Notes: generated from the letters alone by a model not told the origin. A DNA stretch of 64,000 nt from Pontederia crassipes (GCA_030549335.1 CM060183.1:32868768-32932767); one strand, 5' to 3'; positions 1 through 12,440 are shown, counted from the stretch's first letter. Translations and numbers: made by a program.

Positions 1-1891
1 GGCCGGAGCGCTCTCTCTGCTATTTATGACGCTTGGGGGTGTTGACTTTGGTGGAGGTGTTTCAATCCGCAAGCAAAAGCAACTTTATTGAAAAAAGTTG
101 CAAAGAGATATATTTCTAAATTTTAATTGATATATATATATGTGTGTGTTAGAAAAGTTCTAGTGATGTCATTTTGTGCCGTTTAGTTCGTATTAATTTT
201 TCAAACTATATTCAATTGCTTTTTTATATACATAATAATAGTAAATATAAATTTAGAAGGGGACGAACCTAAATGGATTCGACCGAATCAATTAATCGAG
301 AAATCAGAATAAAACTCGTTTAAAATGCTTAAGAAACCCAAAAAGTCGAAACAAATATAACAAATTATTGTAGGAATTACTAAATGGGAAAAGAATAAAG
401 AAAAAGAGAGGTGGAAATCATTCAAGGGAGAAAAAATAGAGATGACATAAAATCATTCAATAGAGAAAATGAACGGATCATAAAATAAAAGAAAAAAAAC
501 AGACATTCGATACGAGAATTGATATGAGAAGAGATGGAAATAAGAAAAAGGGAAATTTTAAGATTCTTGTTTTTCCGTAGACTTATTTCTTAAAGTGCTT
601 TTATCATCGTAAACTACTGTCTTTTGTTTTAGTGAAAATAAGAACTAAAAGTTTTTATTTTTTTTTTTAAAAAATAAGCGTGAATTACACAAATTTTATT
701 TATCTTAAAAATAGAAGAAAGTTTGCTTCAATATTGTATACAAAAAAGCTTCGTTGATAAGCAAATTTTAGTTGACATGCGTTACAAGAAAACCCTATAA
801 ATTTAAGATGACATAAAATTTTATTAGATGGAAAATAAAAAGCTTGCAGCGTAGCAGACTCAAATACCTTTGAAATTTTATGATTTTCATAAGTATGGCT
901 TGCCTGCCGTTTTATTTTTCTAATACATTTTTTTTATATTAGAGTCCTTTGTAACTAAAAGAGACATTTCTAGAGAGATTAATCTTTACACCATCCATTA
1001 AATTAATGAAGTGGTAATAATTCTAGGTCATCGTCCAATAATACAAAATCAAAAGGTTGCCCTCTCAATAATTGATAGCCAAGCAATCTCTTCTTCTTCC
1101 TAACACGTGGAAAGTGATTTGAACAAAAAACACAACGTTAATTTTTTTATCGAATGAAGAATGAGTTGGTAACTTATTCCATAACCACATGTTTCTTTTT
1201 ATCTCTCAATGTTCTCTTTGGATCTATTTTCTATTTTGGATTTAGATTATATTTAGATTTTTTATCGATTGACAAGTCATATTTTTTTAATTTTAAAAGG
1301 CATATCTTATATTTACTTAAATCTATTAAAGTGACAATGAAAATCAGTCATAATTATTTTTTAAAATTTGAAATATCACATATATTAATCATATCACCTT
1401 TAATAATTATTTTAAAGTAGGAATTGAAAAAAAAATCAATATAATTTTCTTATAAATATATGATATTATTTTCGGTGAAATGTTTATTATCGGTAGCAAA
1501 ATTATAATATATTTTTTAGCACACATACAGAAATATAAAATAATACTTATTTTAATATTATGAAAGATATAATATTTTTTATAATTATCCTAAATATTTT
1601 AAAATACAATTCAAATTGTGAGATATTTAGAGATATAATGTATGCTAAAAAATAGTACTCATATATTATAAATTATAATATAATATAAAATTATATTTTA
1701 TTTATATATTTAAATTTATTTATTAAAATATATTTAAATTGCACGAAACTCGAGTGGGGTAAATTAGTTTTATCATATAAACTAAAGATTTTAGAACTTC
1801 TGTTGCCGAATTCTGCTACAAAATTACCAAGTAACCTCTTCTCATTTTATCAATTGTAACCTCCTCTTATTTTATTGAAAAAAAAAAGAGA
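1..1891. other. AT-rich spacer, no gene recognised
   Basis: Very AT-rich DNA with many short runs of A and T. An 88-codon open frame near 1154-1420 is low-complexity, rich in Phe, Leu, Ile and Lys as expected from random AT-rich sequence, and resembles no family I know. I see no splice-bounded exon or RNA gene. Confidence 0.6.
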
Positions 1892-2178
1892 ATACTATTT
1901 ATTATATGGTAAAATAAACGGACACTATGTTTATGAGAACAACTTATAATGCATTTCATTATCTCATTATGAGGTATTCATGTGAGTTTATGTCATGAGA
2001 TAAAAAAATATTAATAACCATCAAAATTTATGTTGGGATACACTATTTATTATATGGTAAAATGAGACTATTTTTTCGAGCACAACTTATAATGCATTCT
2101 CATTACCTCATTATGAGGAATTTTATGTGAGGTAATGTCGGGAGATAAATATATTAGTAATCATCAAAATTTCTATTG
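1892..2178. repeat. Two-copy tandem repeat, unit about 140 bp
   Basis: A unit beginning near a CTATTTATTATATGGTAAAA motif (about 1898) and ending near a CATCAAAATTT...TTGGGATA motif is repeated at once (second copy from about 2043). Each unit also contains an ACAACTTATAATGCATT block and a CTCATTATGAGG block. The copies differ by substitutions and small indels, so the duplication is not recent. The end of the second copy runs into the longer dispersed repeat that recurs at 7757. Confidence 0.7.
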
Positions 2179-3445
2179 GGATATTTGTGTAAGTTAATTC
2201 CACGAGTGAGAAAAGAAATTGGAAAAACACAAGTGAAGGATAAATAGAAAAACTTAAATAATAGCACATGCCATTAGTAGGAGAGGTCTACTTCTAGACA
2301 TGATGCCTAGATAATACTACCTACGAAAGAAGCAAAAGAGTCAAAGAGTGCGACTCGAGTTTACAAAGCGCTGCCTGAGTTTCTACGCAAACATTGAATA
2401 TGCGTGAACCAAATCGACCCGACTCGGGTTCATATCACACCCGGCCTGGGTTTCATCTAGGAGAGGTGAACACATAAAGGTCCCAGCGGACCATTCTCTA
2501 GAGGTAGAAAACCCACTTTATGGATTTGATTGTGGTTAAATGGATGTTTATTATTATTAATTGCTCTATGCCATATGATTATCATACCTAATTGTAGTAT
2601 CAACATACCTAACCATATTGCCACTGACGTAATCTTCTCAGCAGACAAAAATCATGGGACGTTAGATATGATACAATTGAAAGTAGTATGACTACATTTA
2701 ATAATAATAATAATTCACTTCTAGAAAACAAACTTATGTCAATTCACTTATGCTAATTCGGATATATAACATTATTGTTCATCGAAACAAACTTATATAT
2801 TATATAATTGTTGTTGTTCTAGAACGCGCAATATGTAGTTACTTCTAGAAAAATGACTTCAGCTGATTCTCCTTCTAGATAAGTTGAAAAAAGGCTATCA
2901 TTAAAAACGGCTGGTAGTCAAATTGATTGATGAAATAAATGAATTAAATATTTCGGTATTGGATGTGGGTGGTTAGATTGATGAAAATTATTACTTTTCA
3001 ATCAATTAAAATTGTTACTCAGTATTTGGAAGCCGGATCATTTAGGGCATGTTTGGATTGGGGTTAGCATGAGAATTTAAGGTATTATTCTAGAACATTG
3101 GTTAATCAGCTAATTTTTGTAAGCGTGGGTTCCACATTCATGATGACAAGAATAAAAGTTTTTATGTGTTCTTGATGTCACTCAGATTGTTCCCACCATG
3201 AGATTTTTTTTAATTCTTATGTGCTGTCAAACGGTTCTTAGAGTCCAACTAATTTGATGTTCGTGTCGGATCATAAAAGATGAGTAAGATGGTTATTATT
3301 TCACCCAAACCTATTGGCAATGAATTACATATTAATAATTTAGTCTGTGGTTCTTTGACCGAAGGATTGACATATTAATTGGGTCGATTAATGGCAGGAC
3401 GACCTTTGCATTTGAATCCAAATCCACAGAAATTTTCAGGGAACA
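2150..3445. repeat. Dispersed repeat, copy 1 (left of LRR gene)
   Basis: Blocks in this interval recur in the same order to the right of the LRR gene. 2160-2345 matches 7757-7940 (both with AGTTAATTCCACGAG and CACAAGTGAAGGATAAATAG). 2655-2890 matches 8870-9115 (both with GAAAGTAGTATGACTACATT). 3330-3435 matches 9200-9325 (both with AATGGCAGGACGAC). The order is kept but spacing differs through indels. This looks like a non-coding flank duplicated together with, or around, the receptor gene. It holds no open frame I can assign. Confidence 0.7.
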
Positions 3446-5400
3446 AGCTTTATGTTTCAACTAGAATATTTAATCATGATTACATATATTTGAATGGGAG
3501 AACTTTACTTTATAAGATAAGCATAAATTTAAATTCCTATTCTTAATATAATCATGATTGATGTTTCAGCTTATATATATTTATCTTTCTTATATATATT
3601 TTATCTAGTTATACTTTATTCCATTTGAAACTCTCCTTGTAATGCTAATTTTTTTATTAATTAAGTAACATAATTAAACTTTTGTTCTATGAAAATTCGA
3701 CAGTATTATGCTTAATTCAACCAAGAAAATGAGAAAGGCATAACTACGCCAATTATCTATGTTGTAGTGCTCCAATATCAAAAGCTTAACTTTCAAAATA
3801 TCCACAACTCATTTAATGTAAGATTTTATATTAGATTGGTTTGTTTTTTTCATTTAAATTTATATTAGAAGAAAAATGTCCACAAAATTATATGAAAAAA
3901 TAGCAATAATAATTTTTGAAAGGATCTCAACGAAATATGAACATGAGATCAAAGTTGGAGAAGAGATATAGGCATGCGAACTATTTTCCTTGATATTGAG
4001 AAATTTCGCAATTACTTTATAATTTCATAATGCAGATATTCCAACTTGAATTGATTATTTTTTTAATCAGTCAAATGAATGTTAATCAGTCAAATTCGGC
4101 AACTAATACAAAAATATTTTTGCTTGTTGAAGTTAAAGAAAAAGAAACAACAAGAAGATGGTGACAGTTGCCTAACCTAAATGATAAACAACAAAAATTC
4201 TTGTCATAAATTTAAAATTTATAATTATAGCATGAGAGCCCACGCATTATATAAATGATTGCGTGATAGACCAGGAATCTTTTTCCGGAGAGGTCCAAAT
4301 TATTATTATTATGTATAAAAAGAAAATATCACTCACTTAGTATTAAAGTATTAATTCAAAATATTTAATTTTATAAATTTAAACTGGAGCGGGTCAAGTC
4401 TTATACGAATATATAATATTTTTTTATTTAAATTACGGGCCTCCACTCCATTAAGCGTCCGTCCGTCCGTCCGTCCTCTATAATAACGAAGGAAGCGTGT
4501 ACGAACACGCAACTTGGCTCTTGTTGGAGCTGAGCAGCAGACGAGGGGGAGCTTCGCGTCTGTCCCTTTGGACGCAACACCTATCCGCTCCCTCGCCGCC
4601 CGTCCCCTTTGGCGGGGACGGACGTCCTCCCCCTTGTCAGGTCGGAGTTCTTCTTTGACCTGTTGGGTATCCTTGCATGCTCGGGATGGATGAAACAAGT
4701 GAAGGAATTATCCTTCTTCCTTTCTTTTTTGTTCCCTAATTACTCTCGCATGTTATAATTTGTTCGTTACTTGTTTCTTATTTGTTACTTCAATGGAATC
4801 CTTTTTAAGTTCTCCATCGATCTGCATCCATCTTATTTCCTGCTTTAATTGAATCTTTTACTTCTTATTTGCCTTTCCTGCGGTTTTTGCTATCAACAGA
4901 CAAGTCATGGTCTTCCTCTTAAAACACGCGCGCTGGCCATGACGGAAACTACCCCTTCGGCTTTTATTTTCCTTTTTTAGCCTTATTTTTCTCTGGCCAC
5001 TGCGCGCTTGCGAACACAGATGCGGCGGTAAAAGGGGGTGCGATGGGAAGAAACGCGAAAGAATCTTTTCCCGCATCACAGAAATCTAATGGATCCCTAC
5101 GGTGCATGCCACGTCCACAGATGCACGGTTGTGAAAAACCTTTTTATGTTCAAAAATTTCGAACTCAAATTTTTTTTTTAGAGCTGCTATCCGTTCCACC
5201 TCACCTTCTATTAGTTTTATCACGCACGAGTTTCAATCTTTTGTACACAGAAACTACCGATTTGCTTCCCAATCGTTTGTACACCAAGAATAGAATAATG
5301 ACTCATATACACCAAGGATGGCTCTATTAGAACAAAATAGCGTGACAATAATTTTCTTTTTTGAAGTGGCAATAGTGTGACTCCAATCCCACCCTGCTCA
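3446..5400. other. Spacer with a GC-richer island, no gene recognised
   Basis: AT-rich to about 4430, then a GC-richer island (4440-5060) containing a (GTCC)n microsatellite at about 4456-4478. The open frames in the island (for example 4351-4698 and 4858-5079 on the minus strand) are Arg/Ser/Pro-rich, have no family match I recognise and look like by-products of base composition. It could be a promoter or untranslated exon, but nothing in the sequence proves that. Confidence 0.4.
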
Positions 5401-7365
5401 TCAGACGACAGGAGCTAACTGAATTCCTTGGACGTGGGGGGCTCTCCGGGGGTTTATGTTGAAATTGCAGTTGCAAAAGTTGAATTTCCAGGTGACAGAG
5501 AAGAGTGTCAGTGCCCCAACACTCACGATCCCGCATGCGAGTACCGAGTGGTGGGAGAGCCACTTCAACATACTCCGTGGCGAGATTGGAACCTCCTCCG
5601 ACAAATGGTTCGAAGAAAGGTTCAGGAAGCTTAGCTTCAAGTTGCCTATTTCTTGCGGAATTATGCCGGAGAGCTCATTCGCCGACAAGTCCAGCACGGT
5701 AAGCATCGTCATAGATCCCATCGATGCCGGTATGTCGCCAGACAACTGGTTGTGACTGAGGTTGAGCACAGTCAGGAGTCCTAACGTTGAGATGTCCTCT
5801 GGGATCCCTCCAGAGATGCGATTGCCTCCGAGGCTGAGGACTTGAAGGTTGGGGATATTCGCAAAGCTCGAGGGCAGATCGCCAGTGAACTTGTTGTTGC
5901 TAGCGGAGAACACCATGAGATTCACGGCCGCGGAAGGGATGCTGCCGGAGAATCGGTTGTTTTGGATCTGCAATCTAATTAGTTGCGGAGACAGTTGATC
6001 GGGGACGGTGCCGGTTAGGGCGTTGTCGTGCATCAATATTTTAGTGATGTTGATGCCCGTCCATATCCCCTTGGGCACAACACCCTTGAATCCATTATTC
6101 TCTATCATGAAGCTCTTGAGCGAAGCACAGTGGCCGAGGGACGTCGGTATCTTCCCACTCATGTTGTTGTTGAACACTACGAGCGAAGCCAGTGAGCCCT
6201 TCGCGCAAAGATGCTGCGGCAGCTCGCCGTTGATCATGTTGTCAGAGACGTCCATGATCATCAACGGGGAATGCTTTCCCAACTCTGGCGGTAGGACGCC
6301 GGTGAGCTTATTGCTGAATATCCGGAGGTCGCACAAGGATGGGAGGAGGCCGATGCTCGTCGGTATATCGCCGGAGAACTGGTTGTCGTATAAGAAAAGG
6401 CCCTGGAGTTCTCTGAGCTTGCCGAAGTCCTCCGGAATCGGTCCTCTGAGCTCGTTATTGGAGAGGTCGATGTATACGAGTCCAAGAGCTCCGATAGTCC
6501 CTTCGATGCTGATGGCCCCCGTTAAATTGTTGTTGTAGAGGTACAAATGCTGCAAGTTCTTGTGCGCCCAAAGTCCGGCAGGGATCGCTCCGGTGAGCGA
6601 GTTCTGCGACAAGTCCATCTGAACCAAGCTCGTAAGATTTCCGAAAGAACTCGGTATCTCTCTCTCAAGATTCATCTGCTCCATGAACAGAAAGGTGAGC
6701 TTGGTCAAGTTGCCCAAGTCCGGCGGGATGCTCATCGGAGCAAAAGGATTGTAGCCCAGAGTCAGCTTCTCGAGGTTGCTCAGATTGCTGAGCTCGACCG
6801 GGAAGGTGCCATTGAACATATTGGAGTCGAGATAAAGCTCCCGGAGGGCAGGGAACTGGCCGAAGGAGGCCGGAACGTCGCCGGTGAAGTTGTTGCCGCG
6901 GAGGTTGATGAGGGTCAACCGTGACGAGAGGCGGTCGACGTCGGCGGGGATCTCGCCCACGAGTTGGTTGTACGAGATATCGAGGGACTCGAGGTTGAGG
7001 CAGCTGTAGAGGGCGGTGGGGAACGTGTCGTCGATGTTGTTGTACGAGAGGTCGAGGTCGGAGAGGTTCTTGAGGTCGCAAATGGAGGAAGGGATCGAGC
7101 CGCTGATGCTTTCGTTGGCCAAGGGGATGCTGACGACGGAGCCATCGACGCCGCAGCCGACTCCCCTCCATTTGCAGTAGCCGTCGCCGGAACTTTTGGA
7201 AGTGAACCAGGAGGCGAGGGGCGGTTGGTCGCCCCAATCTTTCTTTATGCGGAAAAGAACTTGCTTCTCCGTCGCTTGCGATGAGAATGAGGTTTCGAAG
7301 ATGAACAGGAGGAAGAAGATGAGGAGAAGAGAGGGTGGAGAGCCAGCCTTCGAAGGCGTGGCCAT
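5401..7365 (-). CDS. Kinase-less LRR receptor protein, HSL1/HAESA-like ectodomain
   Basis: Encodes 654 residues from the ATG at 7365; the reading frame stays open a little further upstream but has no earlier ATG. Residues 1-30 are a hydrophobic signal peptide. An LRR N-terminal cap follows, with the Cys pair in CKWRGVGC near residue 66. About twenty plant-type 24-residue LRRs (LxxLxLxxNxLxGxIP) run to about residue 590 with many Asn-glycosylation sites. The closest family I recognise is LRR-RLK subfamily XI (HAESA, HSL1), cell-surface receptors for secreted peptides. Those proteins are near 1000 residues and continue into a transmembrane helix and a Ser/Thr kinase. Here homology stops after the last LRR (LNLSSNHLS). 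A novel tail of about 60 residues follows, containing one hydrophobic run (SVLACGIVSVGALTLFSV) that might act as a membrane anchor. No kinase motif occurs downstream on this strand. It is either a 3'-truncated pseudogene or a receptor-like protein that signals through partners. The long intact frame favours recent truncation or continued use. Confidence 0.8.
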   Translation of the reverse strand: MATPSKAGSPPSLLLIFFLLFIFETSFSSQATEKQVLFRIKKDWGDQPPLASWFTSKSSGDGYCKWRGVGCGVDGSVVSIPLANESISGSIPSSICDLKNLSDLDLSYNNIDDTFPTALYSCLNLESLDISYNQLVGEIPADVDRLSSRLTLINLRGNNFTGDVPASFGQFPALRELYLDSNMFNGTFPVELSNLSNLEKLTLGYNPFAPMSIPPDLGNLTKLTFLFMEQMNLEREIPSSFGNLTSLVQMDLSQNSLTGAIPAGLWAHKNLQHLYLYNNNLTGAISIEGTIGALGLVYIDLSNNELRGPIPEDFGKLRELQGLFLYDNQFSGDIPTSIGLLPSLCDLRIFSNKLTGVLPPELGKHSPLMIMDVSDNMINGELPQHLCAKGSLASLVVFNNNMSGKIPTSLGHCASLKSFMIENNGFKGVVPKGIWTGINITKILMHDNALTGTVPDQLSPQLIRLQIQNNRFSGSIPSAAVNLMVFSASNNKFTGDLPSSFANIPNLQVLSLGGNRISGGIPEDISTLGLLTVLNLSHNQLSGDIPASMGSMTMLTVLDLSANELSGIIPQEIGNLKLSFLNLSSNHLSEEVPISPRSMLKWLSHHSVLACGIVSVGALTLFSVTWKFNFCNCNFNINPRRAPHVQGIQLAPVV

Positions 7366-7445
7366 TCTTTCTGTTAGTGGCACGTCTCGTCTGGGTACAG
7401 TTCAAGGCTTTAATTAAGCAGTTAAAAACTGAAGATGGCCCATGT

Positions 7446-7453
7446 ATTTTATA
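7446..7453 (-). promoter_or_regulatory. Candidate TATA box for the LRR receptor gene
   Basis: On the minus strand TATAAAAT lies about 80 bases upstream of the receptor ATG (7365), a normal plant TATA-to-ATG distance with a short leader. The surrounding sequence is AT-rich, so a chance match is possible. Confidence 0.35.
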
Positions 7454-7756
7454 ATGATTTTTAATTAATGGAGACTAAATAAACTCGAAATCCTAACGGT
7501 AATTGTTGCCATGGTAATAAGATAAGCGAGACGGGAATGCTGATATGCAAACATAAAATTATATGTTTTGGTTTTTTATCCCAAAATTTATGGAACATAT
7601 ATGAACATAAGACTTAATCAAGTACAGATATTTGCAGGCAATTCGGAGGATATTAAACTTTCTTTTTTTTTTCGTTAAGTTTCTACTATTCATGCAGGTG
7701 GTCGGCGGTACTACGAGTGACAGTGGGTAGTACTTTTTAATGCCACGAAAATTAGT

Positions 7757-9330
7757 AACCATCAAAATTTATATTGGGATATTTATGTAAGTTAATTCCA
7801 CGAGCGAGAAAAAAAAATTGGAAAAACACAAGTGAAGGATAAATAGAAAAACTTTAAATAATAGTACATGCCATTAGCAGGAGAGGTCTTCTAGACAAGA
7901 TGCCTAGATAATAGTACCTACGAAAGAAGCAAAAGAGTCTAATTCCAGATAATTCACCAAGTTGAAGAAATTATAATATTTTTAAAAATTTTATTATTAT
8001 AAATAAATAATATAATTTTTAATCGCGTAAAGATTCACTAGAACCGAATGATGCCGATGGAGGGCGCAAGCTCGAATTGCATAGCACAACGACTTTGACC
8101 AGCCATCCTCCTTCCACCGCTTATAAACGAAACATTACCAAATTTTCATTTGAATCCTATTTATGATCCGGAATAATTTTATTGTATTAGTTAAATTTAA
8201 TGGTAAATTAATATTTTAATTTATTACTAATCGTAGTCCAAGTTGCAGATCTCACCTCTGCTTCCTAACTATAAAAAAATAAAAAAAAACGAAACATTAA
8301 CTAAAAATCACTGATAAATAGTGGAACAACTGTCAACTGACCAATCCATTAATGAAGACAATAAAGTACGAGTATCTAAGACTCAAATTTAACTTGGAGA
8401 AATGTTTTTGTCATTATATTATTCACTGCACGCTTAGTTTGTAGTTCCACGAACAAAAGCCTAAAAGACCAAAGAGAGGTCAATAAATATACTATAAAGT
8501 TCACTTGTGCTGTGTTGATAGGGTTACTTTACTATTCAAAGTTTTGTTGTTTACATATTAATTGTTTGCTTTTTTACTATTTTTCTTTTAAAAATGTATA
8601 TTTTATTTCAAAAAAGTTAATTAGTGGTTCTGGACGTGAGAAATAATATTAAGCAAAGCACAAGGTTTAATTTTTTTATTATTAGCAAGTATAATTGCAT
8701 AAGCACTCAAAAAAAAGTACAAGCAATTTTATCTAATATTGTTCATCATTTCCGTTCACATGTATGCAAAGTTTACACGATTATTTTTCTGTTTATTTTT
8801 AGTGTTTACAACAAAAGGGATGAGGAATGTGAGGTCATCGAAAAATCTGTTTTTTTAGTTGAAAACATGATAGAATCGAAAGTAGTATGACTACATTTAA
8901 TAATATTATTATTAACTTCTAGAAACAAACTTTGTGCCGATTCGAATATATAACATTATTGCTCATCAAAACAAACGTATATATTATATAATTGTTGTTG
9001 TTGTCGTTCTAGAACGCAACAATATGTAATTACTTCTACAAATAAGACTTAAGCTCCAAAATAAAAAAATATTTAGCTGGTGTTACTCCATTGTAATGAC
9101 GATTCTCCTTCTAGATAAGTTGCAAAACGGCTGGTTGGCCAATTGTGGCTGGTTTTGATTGATGAAAATTTATTAAACTTCTTGATTTAATAATTTCAAA
9201 TTAATTAAATATTAATAATTTAATATTGATTCTTTTGACCGTAAGATAGACGTTGAGCCCTCATTAATTGATTCGATCAATGGCAGGACGACATTTGCAT
9301 TCCAATCCAAATCGAGAAAAAAACTTCAGG
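7757..9330. repeat. Dispersed repeat, copy 2 (right of LRR gene)
   Basis: Matches copy 1 (2150-3445) in three ordered blocks and matches copy 3 (11515-12440) over 8085-8900. It is therefore the most complete copy. Shared words with copy 3 include GACAATAAAGTA and the pair TTATTAGCAAGTAT / GATGAGG. The interval has an 88-codon AT-rich open frame (8624-8890) that I do not regard as a gene. Confidence 0.7.
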
Positions 9331-9437
9331 GGAACAGAAGCAGTAGTGAATCTTGATCACTTGATGATGTAGAGAGTGGATATCTTTAATTGAGTGAGGG
9401 AGACCTTTGAAGCAAATGGATGGAGACCAGAAACTCA

Positions 9438-9738
9438 CACTACAACAAAATTATAATTTAGAGATTAATCTTTTAGTACCAATTATATTTGATTCTCAAA
9501 AATATATATATTAGAGACTAATATGATACTAGTTCTAAATTCTTATTCATTTGAAATTAAAATTTTATTTATAGTCATTAAAAGATCATTCTTTAAGGAC
9601 TAATGAAAAAATTTTGGTCACTAAAAATTTTTAATGACCAACTTGTAGGATTCATACAAAATCAAAATATTTTGATCTAAAAAACTATTAAAAACTAAAA
9701 TTGAAGTTCTAAGAACGAAAGATTTTTTTTATGTAGTG
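9438..9738. mobile_element. CACTA-type non-autonomous transposon (MITE)
   Basis: The element begins CACTACAACAAAA and ends TTTTTATGTAGTG, so the termini are inverted CACTAC repeats. It is flanked on both sides by the trinucleotide TCA (9435-9437 and 9739-9741), the 3-bp target duplication expected for CACTA (En/Spm) elements. At 301 bp it has no transposase frame and must be mobilised in trans. It lies within the dispersed repeat zone and is absent from copy 3. Confidence 0.8.
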
Positions 9739-10303
9739 TCAGCTGAAACTCATATTCCGAAGTTTGAAGAGTAAAATAATTCAGTCTTCTTGTTAAATCT
9801 CATTAAGATAAGGCAAACAAGTTTTAGTTAATACTTCTAAAGAAAAAGAACTTGATAGAACGTCGATGCCAAATTAAAACTACAATGATAAGTAAAATGA
9901 TAAGTTTGGAATGATATTAGGTGGCATTAAGGGCACCCCTTATATGTTCTTCAGAAGGAGAAACCAACCGTGCACGGAAACGTGAGCATTTCAAATATTT
10001 GAAAACGTCTCAATCGTTCTTGTTTGTGAGTGAACTATAAACAAGACGCTGTTGACTCCATGAAAATAGAAAATCTTGGATTTAGTGGCTGTCTGATTCC
10101 ATGAATCTCCTGATAAGTTATTGATGTATAAGTTGAAACAAAATTCTGTAGTACTTTTGCAAATATCTTTTATCGTACGACTGCCCTACAACATAGGAAC
10201 TTATAAAGAGCCTGATAAATTGTACTTTTATTGATTAACGAATCTAATGATGAAGGCATATATATATTCAATGATATCAAATCAATATCCAAATTCACGC
10301 AGG

Positions 10304-10938
10304 CTGCGTTTGATTTGGGAACATTTCGAACAACTTACTTGACGTGAGCTTGATGAGAACATTTGTCCAAATGTTCTTGCCCTTTTTTAGTCGCAATCTT
10401 TGACTTTTTTTTAATTTCATCTATTTTTTTAATTATTTTATAATGTATGTATATATAATTTATAATATATTAATACATTATTAGGGATATTATAAAATAA
10501 TTTATTAAATGTTATTAATTAAAAACTATAAAATAATTAGTTCTAATAATTAATAAATATTTTATTAATTAAACTATACATTTATTTTTTAAAAATATAT
10601 ATATTATATTTGGATCTTAAAATATACGTAAATTGTAGTATTAATAATATTTAATCAAAATAAATAAAAATAATATTAATAATATAATGATTTATGTAAA
10701 TTATAATATTAATAATATATTCTTATTTAATATAATTTTCTACATCATAAAATAATAAATTATATTCTTAGTTCTTACTTTTTATTCAAACACTCATTAA
10801 AATTTATCCATTACATCAACTTTTTAAATCCCCATCATTACACCTTTTCATTCAAACACCAACCCAAACTTTTCTGTCACATCAATTAGTTCTCGAAAAT
10901 AAAAGTTCTCTCAATATTCCCGTATCAAACGCGGCCAT
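10304..10938. mobile_element. MITE-like element with GGCYGCGTTTGAT termini
   Basis: The left end reads GGCTGCGTTTGATTTGGGAA and the right end, read on the other strand, GGCCGCGTTTGATACGGGAA. The interior (about 600 bp) is extremely AT-rich and has no open frame of note. I cannot find a convincing target-site duplication, so the superfamily (hAT or PIF/Harbinger) stays open. Confidence 0.6.
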
Positions 10939-11514
10939 AGAAAAATTAATGAATTTTTGTTTATTTTTTCAATTCACTAAAAAAAATCTTTTATTTCACT
11001 TTGCAACATTTTTTAAAACTATTATAACTCCAGTCAACTCTTAATCAATATATACGTATGTAGGCCTTCATTATCCTTCATTTTTTAAATGAAAGATTAT
11101 CTTAATCTTCACACAATATGCATATACTGTGTGTGTGGACACACACAATCCTTCACTATCCTTCTAGAAACAAAGATTGCTTTCACAAACTAAACACACA
11201 CACACATATATATTCCGTTAATTACATATTTTTTCTTATTGCTTTATATTATCTTTGGGTCATTTTTGTTTTCGATTTAGACTCATCAATATTTAGAGTT
11301 ATTAGTATATAATTTATTCGATATTTGAACGGGTGTATGACGATAAATACAATGATTTTAAAATAAAAAACATATAATTTCGCTAATCAATTCTATAAAT
11401 TTGATTGACTTTTTTATAACTTTTGTTGACTATTCTTGGATAACTTTAGTGGGGAAAACCCGAACATTTTAAGTGCCACGGTGGAAAATGAAGTGAACAA
11501 ATTTGCCTTGTATA

Positions 11515-12440
11515 TCCCAACGATTTTGACCAACCATGCCCCTTAACAAATCGAAATATTACCTAGAAACGGAATATTAACGTAAAAATCATCGATAATT
11601 AATTGAACCAACTGATCCATTACGGAAGACAATAAAGTAAAAGTACCAATGACTGAAATTTAACTTTGAGAAATGTTTTAGTCATTCACTTCACACTTAA
11701 TTAGTATTTAGTAGTTTAATGATCAAACGTCTAGAAAACAGAAAAGAAACCAATAAGTATATTATAAAGTGCACATACGCTGCGGCAATAAAAAATAGGC
11801 CTAACATTTTATCCACATGATAGAGTTACTTAACTATTAAAAGTTTTGTATTTACATATTGTTCTTTTATTATTTTTCTTTTTAAAATGTATATTTTATC
11901 TCAAAAAAATTAAGTAATAGTTATGGGGTATGATAATTAATATTAAACAAAAGTAAAAAAATGTATAATTTATTAGCAAGTATCATTGTGTAAACACACA
12001 AAAAATATAAGCAATTGAATTTGATATTGGTCATCATTTACGTTCGATTATTTTTCTTTTTATTATTAATTTTTGCAACAAGAGATGAGGCATGTGAGGG
12101 CATCGAGAATATTATCATTTTTTTATTTGAATAAATGTATAATATATTATTATTATTATTATTATTATACATTGAGAATATTAACATTATCGCTCATCGA
12201 AGCAAACTTGTATTATTATATATTAAAATTTATCTTGATTAAATGAGACCAGAAAAAGAACAAGTTTCGTTTGATTAAATGATATGTTTAAAATTCAATC
12301 TTGTTGTTGAATCTTCTCACAAAGATAAGGCAGACAATTTTTAGTTAGCCGAGTTTGAGGATCAACATTATGATGCAAATACATCTTCAGGAAAGAAAAA
12401 AAAAACTTGATAGAACATTGATGATAAATTAAAACTGAAA
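11515..12440. repeat. Dispersed repeat, copy 3 (partial)
   Basis: 11515-11935 matches 8085-8625, 11975-12110 matches 8680-8845, and 12295-12440 matches about 9775-9890 (AGATAAGGCA followed by an AACTTGATAGAAC motif). Substitutions and indels are numerous. A (TTA)n microsatellite sits at about 12140-12170. No receptor coding sequence accompanies this copy. Confidence 0.65.

Noticed and set aside
3049-3248. Possible MITE starting GGCATGTTTGGATTGG
   Set aside because: The left end looks like a plant MITE terminus, but the right end (CTGTCAAACGG) matches only a few bases and there is no clear duplication.
4351-5080. Arg-rich open frames in the GC island before the LRR gene
   Set aside because: They read through (GTCC)n and simple GC-rich sequence, and no conserved motif was seen.
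6008-7284. Plus-strand open frames antisense to the LRR gene
   Set aside because: They mirror the periodic LRR coding sequence on the other strand and have no independent support.
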